Positions 1 through 11,479 of a stretch of DNA of 64,000 nt are shown here, one piece after another. Under the pieces are notes generated by a model. That model had not been told where the DNA came from. It searched no databases and saw nothing but the letters and a program-made list of their open reading frames with translations. Position numbers and translations under genes: made by a program. Numbering within the stretch: position 1 is the stretch's first letter; the number at the start of each line of letters is the position of its first letter. Source of the stretch: Simmondsia chinensis (Eukaryota > Streptophyta > Magnoliopsida > Caryophyllales > Simmondsiaceae); assembly GCA_018398585.1 (NCBI GenBank), contig JAGTTD010000008.1, positions 6,584,501 through 6,648,500 of the forward strand. The letters run 5' to 3'.

Positions 1-690
1 ATTATTAGCGGGCACCGTAGGTCGAGCTTCAGTGAGAACAAACTTATGACCCTCATGTATTAATACTATGTTCAGGTTCATTTTTCAGGTGAAGTAATTC
101 GGTCCAGTTAAGGCATTATCTTTCAGAATTGAATGAAGAGCACCAGCCGCAGCCATTTCAAAAACACTGTAAATGCAAACAATCGTGTAACTACTTTATA
201 TGAGTCATGTATAATGCAGTAATATATATTCTTTCAATTTAGCATACACAATAAGTCCGATATCTACCAAACTGTACTATCATGCATACAATGATGACCC
301 AAACACACCGCTCCTTACTCCCCGGCAGTGGGGTCGCACGAAGCTAATTCGAGTGAGAAGTATTCTCAATTAACCTATTTTCTTGTAACTCTTACTAAAC
401 ACGATTAACTCACCACTTTACCTTAGTCTCTAACATGACACAACAGAACTCCTTGGGAAGGTTAATGTACCACGCTAATCAAGTGTAAACTATTACCGAA
501 ACTTCCATACAAATACACGAAATACTCCATGGCAGCGTGGTCGCATCGCTTCTTTGCACTTCGGTTTATCCCAACAGAAGTCTAATCCTGTAATCTGCAA
601 ACCGACATCCTCCGCAAGGAGGTCTATCGATCTATTATACTGCTAGACCGGTAATGAAGACTGTGAGGTAACAACAATTGAAACCTCACT
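1..690. other. unidentified intergenic sequence
   Basis: No open reading frame, RNA gene or element end could be supported here. Base composition is more balanced than in the AT-rich block that follows, which hints at an old element fragment, but I do not recognise it. Confidence 0.4.
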
Positions 691-1328
691 CCCACTTGAT
701 TTTTATAACTAGTGGTGTTTTTAATTAACTTGTATTTACAACCTAGATTATCTCATAATTTCCTTTAGAATCTCATTTTAAAATTAACCATAATTAATTA
801 ATTAATTTATTCAAAAATAATATCGTTTTATAATATAGATCATGTCATAATCTTGCATTAGAATCTCATTCTAAAACCAATCAATAAAATTAATTATTAA
901 TTTTAATTAAAATAATACCAACATCTAATTAGGATTATCACATAATCTACTTTTCAAAATCTAATTCTAAAATTAAATTAAAAATAATTTTATTTAAAAT
1001 AAATAGCGATTTTGGGCTTAGACCATCCCATAGTCTATTTTAGAATCTTATTCTAAAAAATAAACAAACTTTAGACTATCTCATAGTCTATTTTAGAATC
1101 TTATTCTAAAATAATTTCAAATAATTTTTATTTAAAATAACACTGATTTACAACTAAAATTATCTCATAATTTAATTTAGAATCTCATTCTAAAAGAAAA
1201 TTAATTAATAAAATAATTAATTTATAATTGTTATGTAAACCAGTAAATAAATAAAAAAAATTTAATTAAAACCTAACGCTGACAACCACGTCAGAAATTT
1301 TTTTTTTTAAAAAAAAATAATTGCATAT
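690..1328. repeat. degenerate AT-rich tandem repeat block 1
   Basis: The core TTTAGAATCTCATTCTAAAA, itself nearly palindromic (TAGAAT...ATTCTA), recurs with small changes at about 763, 858, 956, 1041, 1091 and 1175. Spacing is 50-100 bases and the flanks also resemble each other (actatctcatagtcta and similar). This is an old local array. No coding capacity is seen. Confidence 0.6.
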
Positions 1329-1342
1329 AATCTCATTAAATC

Positions 1343-1545
1343 CTTGACTTTTTTATCAGATTTCAAGGTGATTGATTTGTGGTTTATCTGCCGGCATTCA
1401 ACTACTTTAGGTTGGGGGTCCCCGGAAACAGTCTCCTTTCCAGCTGGAAGGGGTAAGGCTGCGTACATCACCCCCCCCCCCCCCCCCAGACCCTGTGTTC
1501 AGCGGGAGCCGCAAGGCACTGAGACTATTGTTGTTGTTGTTGTTG
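1343..1545 (+). mobile_element. 5'-truncated RTE-type LINE, 3' tail only
   Basis: The stretch matches the 3' untranslated tail of the RTE LINE at 39290-39457: a shared block beginning ggtttatctgc, a ccccggaaacagtctccttt block, ggtaaggctgcgtaca, a C-run, agaccctg, and a terminal (TTG)n. A perfect 14-bp target-site duplication, aatctcattaaatc, flanks it at 1329-1342 and 1546-1559, so both insertion boundaries are fixed. It carries no coding sequence. Confidence 0.85.
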
Positions 1546-2060
1546 AATCTCATTAAATCAATTTTATCCGATCACGTAAAATTAATTGATTCTAATCCTA
1601 TTAGATCAACTTTAATTGAATCTAATTTCAGTAGATCAATTTTATCTGTTATTGTTAAAAATATTTGAATCTAATCTTATTAGATTAATTTTGTCCGATT
1701 TCGTAAATCATGATAGAGAACGTACAATCTCATTATACGAACAACATAATTACAAATTTATGGGTTGGTCTGAATTAACGATTAATTCGTTAACGATTTA
1801 AATAATTTAAAACGTTGTTGTAAATAACCTAGTTAACTATTAAATCTTCTAACCAATTTAAACAATTTAAATCAATACTTTAAATAACCTAGTTAACTAT
1901 TAACTCTTTTAATTGATTTAAACAATTTAAATCATTATTTTAAGTAATCTGATTAACTATTAATTCATTAATAATATAAATAATTTAAATCGTTACTTTA
2001 AAATAATCTAATTAACAATTAATCACATTAATGATTTAAACAATTTAAATCACTAACTCA
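1546..2060. repeat. AT-rich tandem repeats with 60-bp period
   Basis: From about 1801 a 60-bp unit repeats at least four times: aacaatttaaatc, then a variable stretch, then taacctagttaactattaa. It lies in almost the same register at 1801, 1861, 1921 and about 1979. A looser array built on GAATCTAAT..TTAGATCAATTTTATC precedes it at 1560-1700. The LINE tail at 1343-1545 lies between this block and the preceding one. Confidence 0.6.
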
Positions 2061-2159
2061 AACAAGTTTTTTCATTCTTTAATATAATCTCTATTTTATT
2101 AAATTACAAATCTATTTATTTTTTATTTTATTATACCTATTCATGTATATTATAAATGT

Positions 2160-2418
2160 AATAAGAGGCTGGCTTTGATACCAATTATTGGGAAAAAAAC
2201 CATGAATTTTTTTGTTGGAAAATAAACTCTGATGCCGACTATTGGGTTCACAGTTCTCAACTATGGTCACAACAATAGGCGCCTATTAGAACACTTAGAG
2301 TAGGAGACTCTTCTCTCTACTGAAGCCCCCGATCAGAGAGTCACGCTTCATGACACCTCACATGCGAGAGTTCCCAGGAATAGTTTTATCTCTATAAACT
2401 CTTTGCCCTAATACCGGT
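2160..2418 (-). other. retrotransposon leader with three primer-binding-site-like motifs
   Basis: On the minus strand this segment lies just downstream of the LTR at 2419-4422. It contains three motifs resembling the complement of TGGTATCAGAGC: ctttgatacca (2171), ctctgatgccg (2226) and gccctaataccgg (2405). Each is followed by a similar (t)attggg or ttgttggg string. The motif touching the LTR is its likely primer-binding site. The other two may mark older, partly duplicated LTR ends. Confidence 0.5.
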
Positions 2419-4422
2419 TGTTGGGATGAATTTTAGAAATTCTCCCTACAGTTTACGCAGCGGAAGGGGTTTTGAATTTATAATTCTAAACGTGGATATA
2501 TTTAAAATTTCTAATTTTAAATCTACAGATTTAAATTCATATTTTAAATCTAAAGATCTAAATTCTTAATTTAGATCTACAGGCCTTTTACTCTAATATA
2601 TTCATAACAATACATAAATTTAAACAGACATAAAATTAAATACTGTAAATAAATAGAAAAGCGAAACTAAAAGAAGAAGTAAAGAAGAACATACCTGAAA
2701 TTGCTCCAATTATAAAGACTACCAAGAAAATCGAGACCCTATGATATTCCACGCAATGACCTCAAACTGCCCGGAGGGTGGGCTCTGAAAAATATTAAAC
2801 TGAGGAAAGAAAATTTTGAACGGAAATTTTTCTCTCCAATTAGGTCACTGAAACAATTTTAGAAATCCAAAATAATTTATTTCAATTGAATACCAAACCT
2901 CTGGAATAAGTACCTCTATTTATAGTAGGCTACCGGAGCGAAAAACTCTCAATTTTTCAATGCGGGATGCTTACAAAATAATTTCCGCCATAATACAAAA
3001 CGCAACGTATCGTTCAAAAATGAAACAAAATGACGCGTTTAACTCATATGCAAAATCGCATTTATTTTTAAATAATACCGCGTTACACGTGGCGGCCCCT
3101 CATTGACTCATTTATTTTTAAATAATGCACGAATCTCCCAGGGTCCAGCCTCATTTGCTTATACATGGATTAATACCTGTGCCCGCAAATTTTTTTTTTT
3201 TTTTTTGGCTTTGTTTCCCACGTGTAAAAATTTATCTTATGAATTTTAATTTTTTAAAATTATTTTATTTTATAATTTTTAATTTTATTCTTCTCATGAA
3301 TAATATTTAGCAAAATTAATTTACCCATCTCATGGATAAATAATTCATCTCATAAATTCTTTAATATTTTTTCGATGGCAATAAATACAGAGGCACGCGC
3401 AGAGACCTCAGGGACAATTTAAATCTAGCTCCAAATCGGTTAAATTAATCATCTCATGAAATAATTTAATTACCATTTAATGAGACTTAATTTCACTAAA
3501 TAAATCTCACTGCACTCCATACTTAAATTATTTATTCGATATCTCCTTTATAGACTGTATTGATGACAACAACTCTTCCACTGGATGTCCATGACAAAGG
3601 ATAAGTATAACTACTACCATTATCCTTCTCACAGTTTCTCCATTAGTTACTGACTCGCCCTTCACTGAATAATTCATTTATACTTGAACATATTCATAGT
3701 ATAAATTCCAATTGTCAAACACTTGGAATACTTTGGCTAAAGTTTTCGAACTATTCAAATATTTGCGAATCAACTAAGGGGACACCTGTATCTCATAAGA
3801 GACTGTAGATTCCTTATTGAATACCTGACCCTTGTCACATTTCGCGCCGCTACCCAGTGTAAGTGGGATTCCAGTCATTCGTTGAGACCTTACTTATAAT
3901 ACACCAAAGTAACTAACGCTCCATGCACAAGTCCAGAATACCCTCAGGATTTAGAGTCGTCGTTCAAACAGTGCAACATGAATCACTCATCTCTGATAGT
4001 AGTCTAGAAATAAGTAATTCACATTGTCTAACTCAGTGTGTCAATCTTATTAAACATACTAACCTAACACTTTTGGATCTCCATCCACATGACCAAGACA
4101 AGTCATCTAAAGTGTCACGTTATAGTCTTAACATACAAGTGGTCCAAACTTGTCTTTGACTACGAGTCTTTCAAACAGCAATCCATACCATTTGTTCCAA
4201 GTATATCTATGGCTTAGTTTCATAAACCACTTAGAACAAATATGTAAATTGTAGTATGAGGACTACACCCATCTCATGGATGTTTACAAAAAGAAAATCA
4301 CATGCAGTATAAATGCTCGCTTACACAAATTTAACTAGAAAACAACTTGGACTTTAATCTTATTTATTAATTAAAATAATATATCCAGAACAATTCTGAA
4401 TTTCATGACACTGTTCCTAACA
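2419..4422 (-). repeat. 2.0-kb LTR of a truncated LTR retrotransposon
   Basis: The LTR begins TGTTGGGA and ends TCCTAACA, a near-perfect inverted terminal pair. A primer-binding-like sequence abuts its left end, so this is a 5' LTR of a minus-strand element. No second LTR or polyprotein is present, and no target-site duplication is seen, as expected for a truncated copy. The superfamily cannot be assigned without coding sequence. Confidence 0.65.
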
Positions 4423-4441
4423 CAATCTCCCTTCCCATGCT

Positions 4442-4728
4442 GCCTTCCATCATACTGTGCACGTCTCCCTTCTAAAATGTTGCACTAATGTCTCGGCTAA
4501 CTCTACTCCACTTCCAACTGAGTGGCCACCAAATCCCCTTCCGCCTAAACCTGAGTGCATCCTAGATCGCTAGATTGTTCGCCATAGACGCCTTGCTGCA
4601 ACTCAAATACTGGCTCAATGGGAGGCTCAATCTAGTGAAGACGCCACCCCGGAGTTCCTCTACGATTTCTAGCTTCGCTTTCCATACTTTGACCCTTGTG
4701 GACAAGGGTCAAGTCCTGCGGGGGGCAT
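4442..4728 (+). pseudogene. Ty3/gypsy chromovirus pol 3' end with chromodomain
   Basis: One frame reads through two stop codons as the end of a chromovirus integrase. First comes a GPY/F-like tail (FHHTVHVSLLK), then a chromodomain with ILDR*IVRHR, QILAQWEAQSSEDATPEFLYDF and FPYFDP. The alternation of a hydroxyl/acidic stretch with QWE...EDAT is typical of retroelement chromodomains, which in this family bind chromatin and steer integration. A G-rich polypurine tract (gcggggggc) lies immediately before the LTR at 4729. Everything upstream of the integrase C-terminus is missing. The fragment starts directly after the LTR ending at 4422. Confidence 0.7.
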
Positions 4729-5108
4729 TGTTACAAATGACCTTGTCGAGTCTGGTCCACCCCTTTCCCCTTCACGGGCTCCACCTGAGACTCTCACCTG
4801 CCACCTCATCTCTTTTGCCACCTCATCATAACTTACTTTACTTAGTATAAATAAGTGGGATTCCCCTAGCGTTTCCCATGCCAATGTGATGTGTGATATT
4901 TTTCTTTCTCCCCCCTAAATTCTCTCTCTATCTCTACCGCTTCTTCTTATTCAATCTCTCCCCTTTCTATACTTGTGCTTTGTATATATACAATCCAGGA
5001 TAGCAATCTAGCTATCATGTAGCTCATTGTCTCGATCTTGTGATTGTCTTGATTCGATTCGGTATTGGATTTGATTGATTAGATAGGATCCCATCTCGGA
5101 TCCTATCA
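4729..5108 (+). repeat. 3' LTR of the truncated chromovirus
   Basis: A 380-bp TG...CA segment begins TGTTACAAATGACC directly after a polypurine tract and ends GGATCCTATCA. It contains a TATA box (tataaata, 4846-4853), which fits LTR promoter architecture. The element is represented only by this LTR and the preceding pol end. Confidence 0.65.
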
Positions 5109-5168
5109 GAGGGGCTGATGAAGATGTAGAGGAGAGAGGAACGAAACTTGATGGCAAGCTTGATTTGT

Positions 5169-5630
5169 TCAGGATGACGATTGGATGCAGTTTAGTGAAG
5201 AAGACGAGGAGGTTATGGGAACGTTACCAACAATGAGGGCGGCCGGCACCGGCCTCAGAAAACTAGAGCAGCGTCTTATATGGTGGAGTTGATCATAGTA
5301 TGTGCTCATCACTACCAGAAGAGATGACGCAGCAACTTTCATGCAACTCAAACATTGATTGGTGTCATTTCTCGGATGATTGTTCGCTAGTGGTGTTGGT
5401 GGAGCAACCATGGGTTTCCATGTCTTTCTTTGTGTGTTATCCTCAAATTCTGCCTCTAATAGTTGCTCTGGAACCCAATTGGTGGTGCTTGATGTAACGA
5501 AAGGCCTAGCAGGACCAACGGTGGTGCCGTAAACTGTTGTCTTGTTGCCTTCGACAGCCATGGTCGAGGTAGATCGCAATGATTCTATGTATTTTCTTGA
5601 ATTCTCTTGAATCTCATTGATTTTTGCCAA
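5169..5630 (-). pseudogene. gag-leader ORF of a minus-strand LTR element
   Basis: A 153-codon reading frame starts about 85 bases downstream (on the minus strand) of a primer-binding-like site, the position expected for the start of gag. The predicted protein has no domain I recognise, and low-complexity Ser/Thr/Pro stretches. The assignment rests on position between a tRNA-primer site and a truncated internal region, not on homology. It may equally be untranslated leader. Confidence 0.3.
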
Positions 5631-5726
5631 TATTTTTTTTTTATCCCTTGTTGGGATGCAGCAATTACAATCAGATCAATTGCCATGGTTATCAGAGGTT
5701 CGAGGATAGACTAGCTTTAATACCAA

Positions 5727-5990
5727 TGATATGAACAAAAATTGAAATTAACTGAAATTAACTAATATTGTAAAAGAAAGCATAAAGAGAGAAAATGACT
5801 TTGATTTCATTGATTCTTATTTCCATACAAACACATGTCTATTTATAGTAGATAATAGAAAGAATAATGGCGAGAAATTTGAATGACAGATGGCGAGATA
5901 TTTGAAATGTTGGAGGGGAATTCAAGTAATGAAGGGAACTTGTAGAGGGAAATTGAATTTTGAAATTGATGTATTTGTTTTGACCTCAGC
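5727..5990 (-). repeat. LTR remnant of minus-strand retrotransposon
   Basis: The left edge (tgatatgaac) abuts ctttaatacca, which on the minus strand reads TGGTATTAAAG, a decayed initiator-Met primer site (5716-5725). Further right is acatgtctatttatag, which on the minus strand gives a TATA-like ctataaata. The right end is not clear and merges with the next element near 5990. Confidence 0.45.
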
Positions 5991-6456
5991 TTATTTAGGA
6001 ACGCAAAAGAATAATCCCCTGAACTTTTTAATTAAACACAACACACCCTTTACACTTTCAATTTATAAAATTCCCTGCAAACTTTTATAATTAAACACCA
6101 GCACACCACTACACTTTCAGTTTCATAAAATAGCTCCCCCTGAACTTTGTAATTACATAGAACTCACCTCCTAAACTTTGTTACTAAACACAACTCACCC
6201 CCCAGACATTAATAAATTTAAAACTAAAAAAATGTACGAATTAAAAAAATTTAGGGTTATTTATGTTAAAGGTCCCTGTACTTTGTCCATTGTATCAATT
6301 TAATCCTCATAATCTTAATTGTATCAATTTAACCCCCGTATAATTCAAAATATGTCAATTTGGTCCTTAGAGAAAATTTTATGTTAAGTTTTTTAATGAA
6401 ATTTTTATTGGTTCGGTCATGAATAGGGTTAAATTAAGTAAACGGATGAGTTTATA

Positions 6457-9022
6457 TATATATATTGATAAATTGCGACAAAATCGCTAAACAAGCTGGC
6501 CATTCACTAGGCGAGGCTAGAGTTCGACCGCAACAACACAGGGACCAAAAACATCCAACACAAAACAAGAATACAGAAATAGAAACGCTCGCCTCAAAAC
6601 ACAACACAGCAGACTGCGAGCACAGGACCAAAAAGAAACACGAAGACAAGAAACAACAGCACACGCAGAACCAACACAAACAGGGATCCTAGCGGGAGAA
6701 GAATCAGAAGGCCAGCACAAGAGCCGAGAGTGGGACTAAAGCCACAACCCAACACCAAAACCATATCATTGAGTAAGAATGTCTGCCACCATAGCTGGGT
6801 CGAAACCATCAAAGTTGACGCCCACCTTTTCTCCTAACTCTATTACCTGCTCAGCATTTAGGATCCTCTCATCATACTCTTCTTCCGTGATTTTCTGGAT
6901 TCGATTTCCCCTATTCCGTTTCTTCCTCTTCCCGGCTGTCTTAGTCGATTTTCCAGCACTACTTTTAGGAGACATATCCTTCAGGAATTCTTGCAACTCC
7001 CGCTTCTCTCTCTCCTTTATCTTGCGCTTGATCGTTTTTCTCTCTCTTTTCGTTGTGCGGAATTTTTCTTTTTTCCTCCCGCCCATGCTAGGCCCTTCCA
7101 TGAGTGGAGCTGATACTTACGGCAAACTAACCTCATCTTGAGAGATACCGATTGCTGTTATTGGCTCGAATCCTGGAGGGAATTCTGGCCCAGATGTCGT
7201 TGACTCATTATCACTCTTGCTTCACCGAGTATCAGTATCCGGTGTGGTTATCTGAGCATGATGTTTCTGAGCTGGAGTTTCACGATTCTCAACCCATGGC
7301 AATAGTAGAGGAGGATGTGCCACATGCTGTGAAGCACAAGGCCTAGCATGCAGGAGTAACCGCTGTAGGGCCCATCTCCCAATGATTTGGCTGTTGATGT
7401 GGATGAAAACATGTCCAAACGGCTACCAAGCAACTCCCATCCCTTCATTTGCCAATCGTGGGGCAGGAATTGTATTCTCTTCCCTAGTAATCAAGCGTTC
7501 TGATACCAGATGCAAAGATTCTACAGCATCCATCATTCGAATAGGGAGAGATTCAGCCCGTGAGTATTGTCGTGTCACTGTTGTGTCATGAATATCTCGA
7601 TTGATCTGCGTCGCAAATCAGGCTTGCTCCCTGGCCAATCTAGCCGAAGCCGCTAAAGCAACAACTCTAGATGAATAGTCTGGAATGACCTTAGAATTAC
7701 CCTCTTGATAAGAACCAAACGTGATCCACTAATAGACTGAACTTGGACTGTCTGATGAATTTATGTAGTGGAGCAAGTGTCAATAAGGATCCTGCAACAT
7801 CAACACACCTCATAGCGGACGTCCTTGCATCCATTCTAACGAACTTTCCCCATAATTTTGCGATATCAGTGAAGCAATCCTTAGACCAACATTGAAGAGG
7901 CAATCCATAAACCTCAATCCACACCCTCCTACTCTAAGTGCGGCCTACTGTAGGACTCAAGGGTGCCCACAAAATCACGTACTAGGATAAAGAAGGAAGT
8001 GCTTAACCCTCTAGGGGTTAACCCTTAGAGATTGTTCTCGGTCATAAATGTGAGAATATCATCAAGGCTAGCCTCCTCAGACGTATGCGCAATTAGAGCC
8101 CACTCCAGCCAAGCCTCGACACACTTATTGGTATTTGATACTACAATTTTCGGAATGTTAACAGACGCAGACTCCTCAGCCCTCCCCTGATCCTGAATGC
8201 CTTCCACGTTCCTGAACTGACGGGGAGCCCTAGGTTGAGGATGGTTTCGCACAGTAGTAGTAATTGGTCTTCTGATTGGGTTAGCCCATTGAACACTAAG
8301 TTTTGCCCCCATCACCCATCTACCATCCATGGATGTAATCGCTCGCATCGCTTCACCGTACTCCGAAAACCGGACAAAACCATAAGACAACCTTGACCTC
8401 AACCTTTTCTTAACAGGCACAAATGTATCGTAAATTGACTTAAAGCCACAAAAAATAGCTTTAAGCCAAGAATTTTTTGTTCTTTCAGGTAATCCATCAA
8501 TGAAAATAGACACCCCATAACAACAGCAGTACCGTTGGGGATGGGTAAAATGAGGAGATAGAAGAGATCCGTTGGGACAGGGAGTTTGCACTTGGTGATG
8601 GCGGTGATGGCTGTAGGTAGGTGTAGGTGTGGATGACGGAGGGTGGTGGTGGAAATGGAGCTAGCGAAGGTGCCGGTAATGATGGGAAAAGAAGGGAGAT
8701 GGAGATTGGTGGTTGGTGGTTGAAATTGAAGGTGGGAGTTGATGGGAGTCGACAGTGGGTGTTGAATCTTGGTGTTTGGAGATGGGGTTGACGGGAGGGG
8801 ACGACCGGCGCCGGTTAACGGAAGTAGATGAAGGAGGTGCCCTCTGCAGATCTCACCGAATGGTCATGAAAGTCGCATGACCCAAATCGTAAGCCCTGGT
8901 TGAGCCCGGCACTTGAACTCCGGCACTTGGGTGGGCAGCCACACCCCCGCATGCGCCGGTAGGGGTGGTGGGATATACCCATTGGGAATTTGAAAGAAAG
9001 GAGAGAGAAAAAGCTCATGTAT
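6457..9022 (-). mobile_element. ORF1-only L1-type LINE derivative, copy 1
   Basis: Aligns end to end with the element at 56908-59511, including the 3' untranslated region (agctggcc..gcgattttgtcgcaatttatca on the minus strand). Neither copy has an endonuclease/reverse transcriptase ORF2 between the end of ORF1 and the 3' end. A weak pair atgagtttata/atgaatttata (6446 and 9023) could be a decayed target duplication. It sits inside the inverted-repeat element at 6253-9219. Confidence 0.7.
6766..8591 (-). pseudogene. RRM-type LINE ORF1 protein, broken (copy 1)
   Basis: Reading on the minus strand, an N-terminal RNA-recognition motif is visible at about 8525-8280: RNP2-like VSIFIDGLP, and an intact RNP1-like SYGFVRF. 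Next comes a DUF4283-like segment (7924-7780: WIEVYGLPLQCWSKDCFTDIA), then SGPEFPPGFEP. A basic C-terminal part follows (7101-6766) with KRERKTIKRKIKEREKRE and ending FDPAMVADILTQ. RRM-bearing ORF1 proteins are known from the BNR family of plant L1 LINEs (Beta vulgaris); they coat the element RNA. Several stops and frameshifts break the frame (for example near 7220 and 7120), so no full protein can be made. Copy 1 keeps RNP1 better than copy 2. Confidence 0.7.
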
Positions 9023-10060
9023 ATGAATTTATAATAAGTTGCTTGCATTTAACATAATTGTGCCATTCAAATTTACGACGTGAACTTAACTTAATTTTGA
9101 CCAAAAGACTAAATTGACAAATTTTGAATTGTTTAATGCCTAAATCGGCACAATTAAAAGTACAAGGACCAAATTGATACAATGGACAATGTACAGGGAC
9201 CTTTAGCGTAAATAGCCCTGAAAATTTTGGAAATTTTAAAAAAATATATAATAATATTTTTTAACTTTGGTGAACATTGGATTAATAAATTTAAAATTAA
9301 AAATTATATCAAACCAAAAATTAGGAATTTTCCACTTTTATGCAAAAGATAGATATTTTATACTTTTAGGCGAAAGATAAGAGTTTAAATTTTCCAGGCA
9401 AAAGATAATAGGATTTTTTGATGTTTATACAGAATAATTATTTTAATTAATTATAGGAATAATATTATAAATTTAGAAGATAATAAATATTTTTTAAATT
9501 TCCATGAGAATACTATGAGATAAAATATAATAAATTTTAAAAAAAATAAATTTAAAAATTAGATTAATAAATCTAAATTTAAAAAATTGTATGAAATTAA
9601 AATTTTAAAAATCACTTATGAAAAAATATATTTTTAAAAAAATTGAAAAACTAAAGTTCAAAAACATTATTATATATTTTTAAACTTTTTCCAAAAATTT
9701 AATTTCATAATTTGTTTAATTTTTTTAAATTTTGTACATTCTTTTGAATTTTAAATTTATTAATATCTAAGGGATATGTTGTGTTTATAATCAATGTTCG
9801 GAGTGAGTTGTGTATAATAACCAAGTTCAAGAGTTATTTTTCCTAATTGAAAGTGTAAGGGAAGTATCTTATTTAATAGCAAAGTTCAGGGGGTGTGTTA
9901 TGTGTAATAACAAAGTGTAAGGACTATTTTATGAAATTAAAAGTGCAGGGATGTGTTGTATTTAATTATGAAATTTAGAGGGCTATTTTATGAAATTAAA
10001 AATTAAAGGGGTGCATTGCATTTAGTATGAAAGCTCAGAAGGTGTGTTTATTATTAGCCC

Positions 10061-10479
10061 CTTTTTTTACTTGCCTGGTTGGGGGAAGATGAAGTAAAAA
10101 AAAAAAAAAAAAGATTTGTAGTCTATACAAATAAAATATATTGTCCTTGTATAATTTGTGCAGGTGAAATTTTTTAGACAAATTATAAAATAAAAGTAAT
10201 GAACACTTATATGAGAATTAATTTGGATTTGAGTATTCATATAAGAATTGATTTGAAATTAGAAAATAGAGATGAATAAATTTAGTATTTCAAATATATA
10301 TAATATTTCATCTATTTTTTTATAAAAAAACTTACTATATTCTATGATATATTGTAGAGTTATTATGTAAAATATTCTTACACTTTACACAACGTGACAA
10401 TTTAATTCATTTTGCTTTTAAAAAATTACATAAACTATTTGTTTTAAGAATAAATTATAAATTATATAGGAAAATTATC
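10061..10479. other. AT-rich intergenic sequence
   Basis: Contains a 17-A run near 10098. No gene, element end or repeat could be supported. Confidence 0.4.
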
Positions 10480-11000
10480 AGTTATGTATCACAAGGTTTG
10501 AAAATTTATCACATAACTGTCCTGATATTTCAATATATACAATCGGGTAACTTGAATTTTAAAGTTTTTATTGTACTCTAAATTTTTAAAATTTTACCAT
10601 ACAAATACCCTTTTATCAAAGTTCAATAATTTTTTAGGAAATACTTAAATTGAGCATGATTTAGATAAATATTAGTATCTTCATTAATATTTTGATAGCT
10701 TTTGCCAAAAAATATAAAAATAACACATGGTTGTAGCAATATCTAAGTAGTTTGGGTCAACATTCGGTAAATATTTTGTAACAATTTGCTATATTTTTAA
10801 TGAAAAATATATATGACTTATATATATTATTATAATCATGTATTATACCAGGATATTTTCTATAAAATTGATTGGATTCTTATAAAATTCATCAAATTCC
10901 AATACAGGAACTTAAATGATAAAATATTCAAACTTCAAGGTACTCCACTATATATATTAAAATGTTAATATACATAAGTAATTTATGGTCAAGCATCAGG
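10480..11000 (-). mobile_element. non-autonomous element of about 0.5 kb, family shared with 36100-36610
   Basis: Its reverse complement matches 36100-36610 along most of the length: gagtaccttga, aatattttatcat, a block with ggcaaaagc, then aatgaagatact, and a terminal string resembling attgtatatattgaaa. Both ends contain similar inverted statements (gtacct/aggtac-type with ...gataaaatatt), suggesting a MITE. No target duplication was resolved. No coding capacity. Confidence 0.5.
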
Positions 11001-11004
11001 ATAC

Positions 11005-11014
11005 CTAAGTGATA

Positions 11015-11080
<66 letters not shown>

Positions 11081-11193
11081 GTATGTGTGTATATAATATT
11101 AAATTTATTGTCTTTTAGAATCATACAACAAAAGACAATAAATTTAATATTATATACACACATACATACATACATACATATACATATATATAC

Positions 11194-11253
<60 letters not shown>

Positions 11254-11295
11254 GTGTATATAATATTAAATTTATTGTCTTTTGTTGTATGATTC
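11005..11295. repeat. (AT)n/(TATG)n microsatellite with large palindrome
   Basis: A (TA)n run leads into (TATG)n and a unique 36-base segment ending ..aatttattgtctttt. This is followed by agaatcatacaac, then the exact reverse complement of the unique segment and the repeats, then (TA)n, then the segment again in direct orientation and gttgtatgattct. Positions about 11118-11205 and 11210-11295 form a near-perfect palindrome that would extrude as a cruciform. Confidence 0.8.
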
Positions 11296-11479
11296 TAAGT
11301 TAATTCTTATATGAGCGTTTAATGCTTTTCTTTTGCAATTAAATAGTTAAATATCAAAATAATTCTTTGAAGTATAGTTGAGTACATTTTTTATACTTTT
11401 TCCAAAAGTTTTTGTGAGTTGTCTTGGAAATATTCCATTGGAAACTTATTACTTACCTATCCGAAAGTGATTTAGACTG

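Larger units (their letters stand above)
6253..9219. mobile_element. MULE-like element with long terminal inverted repeats, second layer
   Basis: The left arm (6253-6445) and the reverse complement of the right arm (about 9034-9219) match: both start AGGGYTATTTAYGYTAAAGG, continue TCCCTGTAC and TTGTCCATTGTATCAATTT, and later carry aattcaaaat..gtcaattt. The 9 bases outside each end (aaaaaattt and gaaaatttt) agree at 7 positions, as expected for an old 9-bp MULE target duplication. The element interrupts the outer inverted-repeat element and is itself interrupted by the LINE derivative at about 6457-9022. Confidence 0.65.
6000..10060. mobile_element. inverted-repeat DNA element (outer shell of a nest)
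   Basis: About 240 bases at the left (6000-6241) match, in reverse complement, the right end (about 9760-10060). Both arms are built of short modules such as ccctgaactttgtaattaaacacaacacaccc and cactttcaatttcataaaatag (each given here in consensus form). The inner edge of both arms contains attaataaatttaaaa followed by aatgtac. This looks like a non-autonomous MULE-type element with subterminal repeats. It is interrupted by the element at 6253-9219. The outermost ends and target duplication are not clear. Confidence 0.6.

Noticed and set aside
6779..7141. Plus-strand Phe/Leu/Ser-rich frame that looks like a membrane protein
   Set aside because: It is the complement of the Lys/Arg/Glu-rich ORF1 C-terminus; the minus frame matches two other copies.
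11009..11263. Long Tyr-Ile repeat frames on both strands
   Set aside because: Translation of a (TA)n/(TATG)n microsatellite.
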